Source of the DNA: Pontiellaceae bacterium B12219
GTDB lineage: Bacteria > Verrucomicrobiota > Kiritimatiellia > Kiritimatiellales > Pontiellaceae
Length of the DNA stretch: 64,000 nt
Direction: 5' to 3'
NCBI GenBank assembly: GCA_029432795.1
Contig: JARNMJ010000006.1
Span: 62,001-126,000 of the forward strand
The notes below the pieces were generated by a model. That model saw only the letters and a program-made list of their open reading frames with translations. It made no database searches and was not told the origin of the DNA. Position numbers and translations under genes: made by a program. This document shows, piece after piece, positions 16,815 through 25,472 of this stretch (the stretch's first letter is position 1; each line of letters begins with the position of its first letter).

Positions 16815-17858
16815 TTAGATCATGAACCGACGACGTAAAAATAAGACCGCGCCGCCAAATACAGCCACCAGGCCCAATGTAGCCGGCTCCGGAATCACGT
16901 AGGTTGCGGTCAGCAAACCGTTGGCTCCGGAATTATCAACATTAAAGCTCCAGCCGATGCCGTCACCTTCAGAAGAATCAACACCGACAGCAAGCTCCAG
17001 GCCCTGATCATCAATATCGCCGTTTTCAAGTTCCATCAGCGTCCAGGTTCCTTCAGTGGCTTCCGTTCCGTAGAAGGATAAGTCCAAAACAGAACCGTCC
17101 GCGAAATAAGCATACGGATCAGCAGTGGCCTGATCGGTATCATCGATCAAAATAGTCGATACTCCCGCCGCGCCGATTCCCATGCTGAGCACTCCACCGG
17201 CATCCTGCCACCAGTGGCCATCGAGAGTTCCTGACGATCCAATCCCAATCGTTGCGTCATTACCCTGAACCTGGAATGTTCCTCTGTCACCGACTTCAAC
17301 GCCGATTCGAGTGACCAATGATCCGCCCGTGATATTCATGAGTCCGGTTCCATTCCCCCATCCGATGGAGAGCGAACCACCCGCATTACCACCGAATGTG
17401 TTGGGATTTCCGGTCAGTGTATTGCCTCCGCGAGAGATATCCAGCGTACCTCCACTTAGATTGTAGATCCCGGTGCCATGTCTGCCGACGGCAAGAATAT
17501 GGCCGATATTATAGTTTCCGCCAGATTGATTGACAGTTCCTGCGCCGGTATTCCCAATAAAGTTCCGGGTGGTATTGCCCGACTGGTTGTCACTGTGCGT
17601 GCCTCCTGTGATATTCAATGTAGCACCACCATCAACAAACGTTCGCGATACAGTGACATCTGTGTCACGGGTAACAGTGAATGCTCCATCGATTTCCCGC
17701 GTACTGCCGGCGAATGCATTGGTGGAAGGATCCCAGTTGAGGGCATCTTCGAAGCTGATCCCGTCCCCTGCACCATTCCATACATCCGCATTCGCAATGC
17801 CTGCTGATCCCATGGTCAAGGCCATGGCGATTAGTAGATTTTTATTAACGAACTGCAT
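16815..17858 (-). CDS. PEP-CTERM surface protein with autotransporter-type repeats
   Basis: This 347-aa exported protein has a signal peptide (MQFVNKNLLIAMALTMGSAG) and a low-complexity, Gly/Asn/Thr-rich body. The repeated pattern G-T-x-N-x-S-G-G-x (for example GTVNQSGGNYNIG and GTGIYNLSGGTLDISRGG) is typical of beta-helical autotransporter-associated repeats. The C-terminus carries a PEP-CTERM sorting signal: IPEPATLG, a hydrophobic helix, then RRRFMI. It would be anchored or processed by an exosortase, which is not in this window. An AAGGAGA site precedes the ATG and a strong terminator follows. Ligand unknown. Confidence 0.88.
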   Translation of the reverse strand: MQFVNKNLLIAMALTMGSAGIANADVWNGAGDGISFEDALNWDPSTNAFAGSTREIDGAFTVTRDTDVTVSRTFVDGGATLNITGGTHSDNQSGNTTRNFIGNTGAGTVNQSGGNYNIGHILAVGRHGTGIYNLSGGTLDISRGGNTLTGNPNTFGGNAGGSLSIGWGNGTGLMNITGGSLVTRIGVEVGDRGTFQVQGNDATIGIGSSGTLDGHWWQDAGGVLSMGIGAAGVSTILIDDTDQATADPYAYFADGSVLDLSFYGTEATEGTWTLMELENGDIDDQGLELAVGVDSSEGDGIGWSFNVDNSGANGLLTATYVIPEPATLGLVAVFGGAVLFLRRRFMI

Positions 17859-18077
17859 TTTGATTTCTCCTTTTCGTTATACTTCAGTTTGACCTGTCGT
17901 TTTTCCTAAAAGGCGCGAGGCCAGACACCTTCGCACGATTCAGAATGGTGTAGTCGTACCCGGTATTTTCGAAGCGTACGAGCGGGCTGAAGGTTACCAT
18001 GTTAAATTTGGCAGAAGGTTTGCGGAGATCAGAATGCTTTCTCCATTGTATTTGGATTGCCCGAGTGGGTTCCGGCC

Positions 18078-18170
18078 ATGACTCGCAAACCGCGTATTGA
18101 ATACGCCGGGCGTTGGCAGATGAGTCGCCGGGGGTGTGTTTGGCGGAAAATGATTTCCGAATGGATATAG
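18078..18170 (+). pseudogene. 5' fragment of a RAYT (Y1) transposase
   Basis: A 30-codon plus-strand frame starts MTRKPRIEYAG, the typical N-terminus of REP-associated tyrosine transposases, then loses the expected YHVxxRG and stops. The HUH motif and the rest of the gene are absent. It lies in the 404-bp space between the PEP-CTERM gene and bioA, where I see no intact gene. It is most likely a decayed insertion, and of a different RAYT subgroup from the copy at 52.5-53.0 kb. Confidence 0.45.
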
Positions 18171-18262
18171 AGGTGTTGACGAATGATGCGAGGTGAGACT
18201 GCCGCGATATCATGGAAAAAGCATTCTGACCTCTTGTGCTGACTCCCCTTTGGGCTAATGCG

Positions 18263-19507
18263 TCAGCAAAACTCCTCGATGGTTTGCTGGAGGGCATAAA
18301 TCGCCGCTTTCAGTTCATCGTCCGAAATCACCAGAGGCGGCATCAGATAAAACATGGTTCCCAACGGTCGGAAAAGATAGCCCTGTTTGAAGAGTGCTTG
18401 TTTCATTTCCGCAATGAGCGGTTTGGTTTCAGGCTTGAGTTCCACCACGCCGATCATGCCGAGAAACCGCACCTCTTTCACGCAATCGAGTTCCGCGAGC
18501 GGCAGCATCCACAGCTTCATTTTTTCAGCCATTTCAGCGCCGCGTTCCACCGTGCCTTCCGCTTCATAAATATCGAGAGCCGCCAGCGCCGCCGCACAAC
18601 CGATCGGGTGCCCGGCATAGGTGTTGCCATGATAAAAGGTGCAGTCTTTTTCGCCTTCATCGGTGAAGGTACTGTAAATTGAATCTTTCACCACGGCGGC
18701 ACTCAGCGGCATATAGCCCGCGGTCAGGCCTTTTCCAAGGCAAACGATATCCGGATCAATACCGGCATGATTAAACGCAAAGCGTTTGCCGGTTCGGCCG
18801 AAGCCCATCGCCACTTCGTCAATAATCAGCAGTACATCATGTTCGGCGCAGCAGTCGGCCAGTTGTTTCAGATAATCCGCTGAATAGATTTTCATTCCGG
18901 CCGAACCCAGACAGAGCGGCTCAACAATGACTGCCGCCAGTTTATCTTTGTGCCGCTCAATCACCTGCCGACTCGGGCCGAAATCGCCAGCTGCTGGAAA
19001 CGGAAGTTTGGCGGGGTGGGGCACCACCTTTTCATAGGGTTTATGGAATCCGTCCACAAAACCCGCACCCAGCGCGCCAAGCGAATCGCCGTGATAGCCC
19101 TGATCCATTCCGATCACCCACGTCTTTTCCGGGCGGTCGATATTATACCAATACTGAATCGCGATTTTGAGCGCCGCCTCCACTGCTGAACACCCATCAC
19201 TCGCAAAGACGGTATGCCGATCCGGCGTCGGCATCAGGTTGGCCAAACGCTCCGCCAGCGCCAGCACATTCGGGTGTGTCAGGCTCCCGGTAATCGAATG
19301 TTGCAGAATAGCTGTCTGCTCCTGAATGGCTTTCACCACTTTCGGATGACCATGACCCAGCGCACACGCCCACCAGCTCGAAACAATATCGACGTACTTA
19401 TTGCCGTCGTCATCGAAAAGATAAATTCCCTCGCCCCGAACCATATTCGGTAGTTTATTCCTCAGCGCGGAGAACGTCGTGTAGGGGTGAAAGATTTTAT
19501 TGGTCAT
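18263..19507 (-). CDS. bioA: Adenosylmethionine-8-amino-7-oxononanoate aminotransferase BioA
   Basis: This 414-aa fold-type I PLP enzyme converts KAPA to DAPA using SAM in biotin synthesis. Family features include SSWWACALGHGHP near the N-terminus, GCSAVEAALKIAIQYW, the DQGYHGDSLGALG substrate loop, IIDEVAMGFGRTGK with the cofactor Asp, CLGKGLTAGYMPLS with the catalytic Lys, and FYHGNTYAGHPIGCAAA. Length is normal for BioA. Its ATG overlaps the end of bioD by 4 bases, so the two are coupled. It is the last gene of the minus-strand array. Confidence 0.95.
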   Translation of the reverse strand: MTNKIFHPYTTFSALRNKLPNMVRGEGIYLFDDDGNKYVDIVSSWWACALGHGHPKVVKAIQEQTAILQHSITGSLTHPNVLALAERLANLMPTPDRHTVFASDGCSAVEAALKIAIQYWYNIDRPEKTWVIGMDQGYHGDSLGALGAGFVDGFHKPYEKVVPHPAKLPFPAAGDFGPSRQVIERHKDKLAAVIVEPLCLGSAGMKIYSADYLKQLADCCAEHDVLLIIDEVAMGFGRTGKRFAFNHAGIDPDIVCLGKGLTAGYMPLSAAVVKDSIYSTFTDEGEKDCTFYHGNTYAGHPIGCAAALAALDIYEAEGTVERGAEMAEKMKLWMLPLAELDCVKEVRFLGMIGVVELKPETKPLIAEMKQALFKQGYLFRPLGTMFYLMPPLVISDDELKAAIYALQQTIEEFC

Positions 19508-20280
19508 AATGCTAATTGATTCACGATCTTTTCGATTTCGGCGACGACGGGGATCGGGAGGTTGTCGAATTTCGGGTTGGTTTCTGCGAGCTGGGCGCAG
19601 TAGGGGATGGTCCCGAGGATGGGAACATTGCCGAATTGTGTAATGGCATTGGCGTTATCTTCTTCGATAAAACCGGGCTCACCGGGCTGGCTGGCGATCA
19701 AAACCACGCCGGCGATATTCAGTCCGTCTGAGCGCAGGGCCCGGATGGAAAGCAGCGTATGGTTAATGGTTCCTAGGCCTGGACGGGCAGCGAGCAGAAC
19801 GGGCAGTTTCAGGGCCTGCATCAGATCGAGCATGGTTTCGCGGGAATTGAGAGGAACCATGATTCCGCCGGCACCTTCCGCAATCACAAACTCGTATTCG
19901 GAAGCGAGTGTACGCGCGGCAATCACGATTTCGGCCAACTCGATTTCTATTCCGGCCATTTTTGCGGCGAGATGCGGTGAGCAGGCGGGCTCGAAGGTAT
20001 AGGGCGCCATGTTGGCGTAATCTTCCCCGGAAACCGTCATCGAAGCCATTGAAAGCGAGTAGTCGAGATCGGGAACAGAGCGCGATGAAACCGGAGGCTT
20101 GAAACCGGAAACTTGAAATTCAGGGTCATTGGTATCTTCCGGTTTCAGGGCACAGCCCGTCTGAGCCGGTTTCATGGGGGCGGCGTTGGTGCCGCGTCGG
20201 CGCAGTTCGGCGAGGAGCAGAGCGCTGAGTGCGGTTTTTCCGATATCCGTATCCGTTCCGGTGATAAATAGTCCGTTCAT
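19504..20280 (-). CDS. bioD: Dethiobiotin synthetase BioD
   Basis: The 258-aa protein has the BioD P-loop FITGTDTDIGKTALSALL at the N-terminus, MKPAQTGC, and EGAGGIMVPLN. It forms dethiobiotin from DAPA, CO2 and ATP. I chose the ATG at 20280 (MNGLFITG) because the upstream extension is not BioD-like. Between the KPAQTGC segment and the YTFEPACSPHLAA segment is an insert-like stretch (about residues 50-80) encoded partly by a 14-bp direct repeat (20086-20121). The reading frame stays open and catalytic motifs are intact, so it is probably functional. Confidence 0.93.
   Translation of the reverse strand: MNGLFITGTDTDIGKTALSALLLAELRRRGTNAAPMKPAQTGCALKPEDTNDPEFQVSGFKPPVSSRSVPDLDYSLSMASMTVSGEDYANMAPYTFEPACSPHLAAKMAGIEIELAEIVIAARTLASEYEFVIAEGAGGIMVPLNSRETMLDLMQALKLPVLLAARPGLGTINHTLLSIRALRSDGLNIAGVVLIASQPGEPGFIEEDNANAITQFGNVPILGTIPYCAQLAETNPKFDNLPIPVVAEIEKIVNQLAL
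20086..20121. repeat. 14-bp direct repeat inside bioD
   Basis: TGAAACCGGAGGCT and TGAAACCGGAAACT follow each other (20086-20099, 20100-20113) and a partial third unit begins at 20114. The unit is non-coding in style but is read in frame here as part of VSGFKPPVS. It resembles the short heptamer-based arrays found between genes in this window. Confidence 0.7.
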
Positions 20281-20329
20281 GGGGCAAATGTATTGCAGAA
20301 ATTGGCGTTGAAGGCAAAGCAACCGTGGC

Positions 20330-21064
20330 TTATTCCTCATCCAGCTCAATGCCGAAGACGTTGCCGATATCTTCGGTTTTCAGGGTCCGTCTTCGGCGGG
20401 AACGTTTGCCGGCCGTAAGATCGTCGATGGCGGTGTCGACCGCAATCAGCTCTTCATGATGCACACCACGGAGTTTAAAGAGCAGTTCGGGTTCAGAGTC
20501 CAGCCGAACGCCGATGCCATACATCGCGGCCGCCACGTGTTTGCACATATCGGCCCAGTCGGGGCAGTTACAGTTGAAGTGGATTTCGCTGGGATGCGGA
20601 AAAAGGCCGGTATCGCGATCGGTGACGGTTTCCATGATTTCGTCGGATATTTTTCCCTGCAGCAGTTCAATCAAGGAGCCGATTTTACCTTTGCATTCAT
20701 TTTTAATCGCGTCCCATTTCTCCGGGGCCAACGGCTCAATATGGATTGATAGTTCGTACATTTCGGAACCGGCAACCATGGCCTTTGCAGTTTCGGGTTC
20801 AATCCTTAAATGGCAGACCGAGCCGTTGCGGACGTAGGTGCGCCCGCGCGGCAGTCGGTTTTCATAATCCGAAAACTTTTCCAGATGCCTGCACCACGAT
20901 CGGCCCCAGAAGCTTTTGGCAATACCGCGCGTTTTAAACGGCTCGATCGGCTGAATATCTTCGCCTTCCACACGCAGTTGTTCGATTTTCTGAAGTGCGC
21001 GCCGGCGTCGCTCGGCTGCGGAAACATATTCATATTCGTTATCATCAAAGTCGTTCCAGCTCAT
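20330..21064 (-). CDS. SWIM zinc-finger protein
   Basis: The protein is 244 aa. The central-to-C-terminal part contains FNCNCPDWADMCKHVAAAMY, a CxC...CxH SWIM zinc-binding motif used in DNA or protein contacts. The N-terminal third (SFWGRSWCRHLEKFSDYENR) is typical of SWIM proteins encoded next to SNF2 helicases. Its ATG overlaps the stop of the SNF2 gene (ATGA), which implies a functional pair. It lies 50 bp before bioD on the same strand. Role in chromatin or DNA remodelling is inferred from the partner. Confidence 0.85.
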   Translation of the reverse strand: MSWNDFDDNEYEYVSAAERRRRALQKIEQLRVEGEDIQPIEPFKTRGIAKSFWGRSWCRHLEKFSDYENRLPRGRTYVRNGSVCHLRIEPETAKAMVAGSEMYELSIHIEPLAPEKWDAIKNECKGKIGSLIELLQGKISDEIMETVTDRDTGLFPHPSEIHFNCNCPDWADMCKHVAAAMYGIGVRLDSEPELLFKLRGVHHEELIAVDTAIDDLTAGKRSRRRRTLKTEDIGNVFGIELDEE

Positions 21065-23661
21065 TGGGAAGTCTCCGCTTTTTCCAGATCGAGGCTCACC
21101 AGGGCGAGGAGTTCGTCGTTGGACATTTCGGTGAGGGCTTTTTCGGCACCGCCGGTAAGAATCTGATCAGCGGTTTTTTGTTTTTCAGCGAGCAGGCGGT
21201 CGATTTTCTCCTCCAATGTGCCGGAGGTGACGAATTTATGCACGAGCACGTTGCGTTTCTGGCCGATACGAAAGGCGCGGTCGGTGGCCTGATTTTCGAT
21301 GGCCGGGTTCCACCAGCGGTCGAAATGGACGACGTGTGAGGCGGCGGTGAGGTTGAGTCCGGTGCCGCCGGCTTTGATGGAGAGCACGAAAAAAGGAGGC
21401 CCGTCTTCGCGCTGAAAGGCTTCGACCATTTCCTGCCGTTTTTTGACGGGGGTTCCGCCGTGCAGTACAAGGCCGGGCCGGCCGAAAACGCCTGCCAGGC
21501 AATCGGCCAGCGGTTCGGTAATTTCGCGGAACTGAGTGAATACGAGGACTTTTTCGCCGCGCGATTCAATTTCGGAACACAGTTCTTCCAGCCGTTGGAA
21601 CTTGGCGCTGTGTTTGGGGAGATAGTCGCCTTCGCCGGTAACCTGATCAGGATGATTACAGATTTGTTTGAAACGCATCAGATAGGTGAGGACCAATCCC
21701 TTTTTCTGGATGCCTTCCGTTTCTTTCAGCTCTTTCAGCATGGATTGCACGGACTGTTTGTAGAGTTTGGCCTGCGGCGGATTCAGCCCGCAGAAAACGG
21801 TCATTTCGGTTTTATCCGGCAAATCGGAAATGATGGATTTGTCGGTTTTGAGTCGTCGAAGAATATATGGACTCACGAGACGCCGCAGCGGAGCGTAGTG
21901 TTCGTGGTTGTCGGACTGAATCGATTTAGTGAAGGCTGAAAACTGGGATGCGCTGCCCAGCAGGCCGGGATTGAGAAAATCGAACAGCGACCACAAATCG
22001 CCGAGACGGTTTTCGATTGGCGTTCCGGTCAGCGCGATGCGGGCATCGGCTTTGAGCGCGCGGACGGCTTTGCTCTGGCGGGTGGTGTGGTTTTTAATCG
22101 CCTGCGCTTCGTCAAGAATCGCCCAGCTCCATTCGGTTTCGCTCGGCCATTCGAGGCGGGTGAGCATGCCGTAGGTGGTGATGACCAGATCGGCAGAAAG
22201 GTCGGGGCAGGATGCATCCTCCCCGTATTGACGGTGGGCAATGAACAGATTTAGATCGGGCGCAAACTTTTCAGCTTCACGTTTCCAGTTGCCTATCAGA
22301 GAGGTCGGCACGACCAGCAGTGCGGGCTTTGAACCGGGGGCGTCGGCCTTTTTACGCAGTAACGCGGCGAGCACCTGTATGGTTTTCCCGAGGCCCATGT
22401 CGTCGGCCAGACAGGCTCCCAGGCCGGTATTGGCACAAAACCAGATCCAGTTGAGGCCCTCTTCCTGATACGGCCGCAGTTTGGCATTAAGGGTTTCGGG
22501 AACTGCCAGTTCTTCGGGATTTCGCAATTGATCGAGCGTTTCGCTCAGCCATTCGCCGGGTTGGGTGAAGGCCCATTCGCGGTGCTCTTCCAGCTCTTCT
22601 TCGCTCTTCAAATTTGCGGGTGCGCCCGCCAGCAGCCGCATGCCTTCCGTGAACGAAATACCGCCGTGCTGTTCAATGCGTTCCCAATGTGCAAGGGCCT
22701 GCTGGAGCTTTTCGCGGTCGACCTCCACCCATTGGCCTTTCAACAGGACGAGCCCGTCTTCGCCCGCCAGTAATTCATTAATTTCTGTGCGGGTCAATCG
22801 GCGGCCGTCAACCATCACGTCGAGATGGAAATCCAACAGCGCATGGATGCCGACGCCGCTCTTTTTCTGCTCTCCAATGGTGACGGCGACCTTCGGGCGG
22901 CGGGTCCGTTTTTTCCACCAGTTGGGCAAACGGGCAAGCAGGCCGGCTTCTTCATAAACAGGAATGGCCTTCAGAAATTCATAGGCCTCGGAAGGCAGCC
23001 AGACCAGCGGATGAAAGATATCGCCTGTTTCGACCAAATCGGCCAACAGTGCATTTTGTTTGGCAGCGGCATGGATGGGGGAAAGCAGTTTGAGCAGGGC
23101 CGGTTTGTTGTTGGCGCCGGCATATTCCTTCAGTGCTTTGCCGAGCGGCCATTGCTGGATGCGTCCGGTTTTGGTAAGGCCGGAGGCGTAGGTGGCCATG
23201 AAGGCAAACGGAAATTCGGGATCGCCCTTGTTTTCGGCGAGGTGCAGCGTAACCCGTCCGACGCGTGACCAAAGCGGGGCGTGTGTTTCCAGAAATTCCG
23301 GCAGTTCGGTTTCCTGGTCCTTCGTCCATTTTTCCAGCCGTTTCCAAAGGTTGGAAAGGGTGGCGGGGGAAAGGTATTCCGCGCCGCGCATCGGCGGGGC
23401 ATTTAAAACCAGTTCAGCCAATTCGGCGGACGAAGGGGGCGGAACGTCCAGAGGCTCGCCTTCGGAAATATGGCAGAGCGCGCGGAGGAAAAGGCTGCCG
23501 AAACTGCGCCAGTAGTTCGTTGAATAATCCGTGCCGGGTCCGGGTTTGTTTCCTGCGAGCGCGATCAATCCCTTCGCGTCCGATTCCGCAAACCCTTCCA
23601 GTTTCGCGCCGCGGCAAATCACAACGCCGTGCGGGGTGAGCTCGAGAATTCCGGATTCCAT
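21061..23661 (-). CDS. SNF2-family DNA helicase/translocase
   Basis: This is an 866-aa Swi2/Snf2 ATPase. The N-terminal half (about 1-400) is the bacterial SNF2-associated region. The motor starts with LRPYQEEGLNWIW, then Walker A DDMGLGKTIQ, motif II DEAQAIKN, motif III ALTGTPIENRLGDLW, and the second RecA lobe with KVLVFTQF, HGGTP, AGGTGLNLTAASHVVH, DRWWNPAIENQATDRAFRIGQ. It probably translocates on double-stranded DNA to remodel protein-DNA complexes. It is coupled to the SWIM gene and begins 4 bases after bioC, so it is embedded in the biotin array. A palindrome copy (21586-21600) encodes FQRLE. Confidence 0.93.
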   Translation of the reverse strand: MESGILELTPHGVVICRGAKLEGFAESDAKGLIALAGNKPGPGTDYSTNYWRSFGSLFLRALCHISEGEPLDVPPPSSAELAELVLNAPPMRGAEYLSPATLSNLWKRLEKWTKDQETELPEFLETHAPLWSRVGRVTLHLAENKGDPEFPFAFMATYASGLTKTGRIQQWPLGKALKEYAGANNKPALLKLLSPIHAAAKQNALLADLVETGDIFHPLVWLPSEAYEFLKAIPVYEEAGLLARLPNWWKKRTRRPKVAVTIGEQKKSGVGIHALLDFHLDVMVDGRRLTRTEINELLAGEDGLVLLKGQWVEVDREKLQQALAHWERIEQHGGISFTEGMRLLAGAPANLKSEEELEEHREWAFTQPGEWLSETLDQLRNPEELAVPETLNAKLRPYQEEGLNWIWFCANTGLGACLADDMGLGKTIQVLAALLRKKADAPGSKPALLVVPTSLIGNWKREAEKFAPDLNLFIAHRQYGEDASCPDLSADLVITTYGMLTRLEWPSETEWSWAILDEAQAIKNHTTRQSKAVRALKADARIALTGTPIENRLGDLWSLFDFLNPGLLGSASQFSAFTKSIQSDNHEHYAPLRRLVSPYILRRLKTDKSIISDLPDKTEMTVFCGLNPPQAKLYKQSVQSMLKELKETEGIQKKGLVLTYLMRFKQICNHPDQVTGEGDYLPKHSAKFQRLEELCSEIESRGEKVLVFTQFREITEPLADCLAGVFGRPGLVLHGGTPVKKRQEMVEAFQREDGPPFFVLSIKAGGTGLNLTAASHVVHFDRWWNPAIENQATDRAFRIGQKRNVLVHKFVTSGTLEEKIDRLLAEKQKTADQILTGGAEKALTEMSNDELLALVSLDLEKAETSQ

Positions 23662-23665
23662 TGGG

Positions 23666-24433
23666 CTACATTTTGGTCAGCAGAAAGGTGGCGGTTTCGT
23701 AGGTGGCGAAAACACCGTTGTCGGAGGCGTAGTTTTCCTGATAATCGGCGACCAGCTGACTGAGCTCTGCGCGGTTGAGCGGCGCGTTGCCGGCGCTGAC
23801 TTTTCCGCCGGTCACACCCTGTTCGTGGATGGCTTTGAGGAAGGCTTTGGCGTCGTCGTAAATGATTTCCTCTTCCGCGTGCAACCGGCGCTCAATTTTA
23901 AAGCCGGCGTTTTGCAGGCAGGCTTTGGTTTTTTCGTAGGTGGGCAGGGAAATCTGCGGTGTTTTTTCCGGTGCCACATCGCGGCGCAGTTCGTGGAGTT
24001 CTTTCAGTGTGCCTTCGAGCATCATGCCGAGCGAGAATGTGCCGCCGGGTTCCAGGGATTGGAAAATCGATTCGCAGGCAGCCTGCAGATCGGTCGCCCA
24101 GTGGAGGGCCGAGCTGGAGACAATCAGTGGATAGCGGTCGCCGCCCCACCAGGTCTGGGCATCGCCGACAATCCAGTTGATCTGCGGGAAGCGTTTAAAG
24201 CGGGCCTTGCTGTGTTCTATCATTTTTTCCGACACATCAACGGCGTCGATGAGCACATCGGGAAATCGCTCGGTGAGCAGCCGGGTGAGGAGTCCGGTTC
24301 CGGGGCCGAGTTCAAGAATCTGTTCCGGATAGAGTTCGGGAAGCATGGCAACGACCGATTGGGCCAGCGCAAGTTGCGGGCGGGCGTGGCGTTCGTAGGT
24401 GTCGGCGGCAGCTGAAAATCGGTGTCCAATCAT
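23666..24433 (-). CDS. bioC: Malonyl-ACP O-methyltransferase BioC
   Basis: The 255-aa class I SAM methyltransferase starts IGHRFSAAADTYERHA, the usual BioC opening, followed by motif I LELGPGTGLLTRLL, DAVDVSE, and SSSALHWATDLQAA. It methylates malonyl-ACP to prime pimelate synthesis for biotin. I chose the ATG at 24433; that start codon lies inside a one-mismatch copy of the repeated palindrome (24424-24438). A second exact copy (24050-24064) encodes FQSLE. It heads the array bioC-SNF2-SWIM-bioD-bioA. Confidence 0.88.
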   Translation of the reverse strand: MIGHRFSAAADTYERHARPQLALAQSVVAMLPELYPEQILELGPGTGLLTRLLTERFPDVLIDAVDVSEKMIEHSKARFKRFPQINWIVGDAQTWWGGDRYPLIVSSSALHWATDLQAACESIFQSLEPGGTFSLGMMLEGTLKELHELRRDVAPEKTPQISLPTYEKTKACLQNAGFKIERRLHAEEEIIYDDAKAFLKAIHEQGVTGGKVSAGNAPLNRAELSQLVADYQENYASDNGVFATYETATFLLTKM

Positions 24434-24556
24434 TGGAAATACTCTTTTAAAAATTCGGCGCGGAGCTTGCGTCATTTCAGCGGGTATTGCAATCCCTTTG
24501 CTTGCGCTGTAAGCGGCAACCCTTCATAATTACCGGCGATAAAATCCGGAAATTTT

Positions 24557-25471
24557 ATGATTACAGCGATAGCCAATAAGTTGCGTATATCTGAAGGGAT
24601 GGCGGAAAACCTGGTGTTCAGCGCTGCGGCTCTGCTGCTGTTGATCCTGTTCAAGATTTTAACCACGAAGGTTATCTGCCGCAATATTGAGGATGACAAG
24701 CGGCGGTATCATGTTCGCCGCACCGTAACCCATGTGTATTCCGTTTTTCTGATTGTGGTGGTGGGTGGAATCTGGTTTCAGGGAATGGCCTCGCTCGGCA
24801 CGTTTCTGGGTTTGGCCAGTGCGGGCTTGGCGGTGGCATTGCATGATACCATTGCCAATATGGCCGGCTTTTTTTTCATTGAGGCCCGGAAGCCGTTTCG
24901 GGTGGGAGACCGCATTGAAATTGGCGGTGTTCAGGGCGATGTGATTGATATCCGGCTGTTTCAGTTCAGCATTGTTGAAGTGGGAAACTGGGTGGATGCG
25001 GATCAGAGCACGGGACGTATTATTCATGTGCCGAACAGTATGACGCTGAAAGAGCCGTTATCGAATTCACATATCGGGTTTGAATATATCTGGAACGAAA
25101 TTCCGGTACGCGTCAGTTTTGAAAGCGATTGGCGCAAAGCGAAAGAAATGCTGCTCATGATTGCCAAAGAAAATGCTGAATATCTTTCCCCGAACGCGCA
25201 GTCCCAAATTCGTAAAGCAGCCAAAAAATATCTGATCGTGGCCGGAAAACTGACGCCTACGGTATATACGACCGTGAAAGAAAACGGGGTGATGTTAACG
25301 ATCCGTTATCTCGTTGATCCGCGCCAGCGGCGGGGTACGGAAATGAAAATGTGGGAGGAGATTCTTGATGCGTTCGCGAAGATGCCGAATGTTGCTCTCG
25401 CCTACCCGACCACCCGCTTTTATTCAAGTGCCGAGAACAATCCGGCAAGTCCTTCCTCACTTCAGGAGTAA
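24557..25471 (+). CDS. MscS-family mechanosensitive channel
   Basis: This 304-aa inner-membrane protein has two or three N-terminal helices, then the pore helix and beta domain: FLGLASAGLAVALHDTIAN, FFFIEARKPFRVGDRIEIGG and IIHVPNS, matching the MscS core. It should open on membrane tension to release solutes. It is divergent from bioC and the first of five closely packed plus-strand genes (mscS, pfk, DUF432, mscS, corA). The stop is 1 base before the phosphofructokinase ATG. Confidence 0.9.
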   Translation: MITAIANKLRISEGMAENLVFSAAALLLLILFKILTTKVICRNIEDDKRRYHVRRTVTHVYSVFLIVVVGGIWFQGMASLGTFLGLASAGLAVALHDTIANMAGFFFIEARKPFRVGDRIEIGGVQGDVIDIRLFQFSIVEVGNWVDADQSTGRIIHVPNSMTLKEPLSNSHIGFEYIWNEIPVRVSFESDWRKAKEMLLMIAKENAEYLSPNAQSQIRKAAKKYLIVAGKLTPTVYTTVKENGVMLTIRYLVDPRQRRGTEMKMWEEILDAFAKMPNVALAYPTTRFYSSAENNPASPSSLQE

Positions 25472-25472
25472 A

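Noticed and set aside
17884-18297. 137-codon minus-strand frame between the PEP-CTERM gene and bioA
   Set aside because: No ribosome site, overlaps the 3' end of bioA, no recognisable domain, and it lies over the transposase fossil on the other strand.
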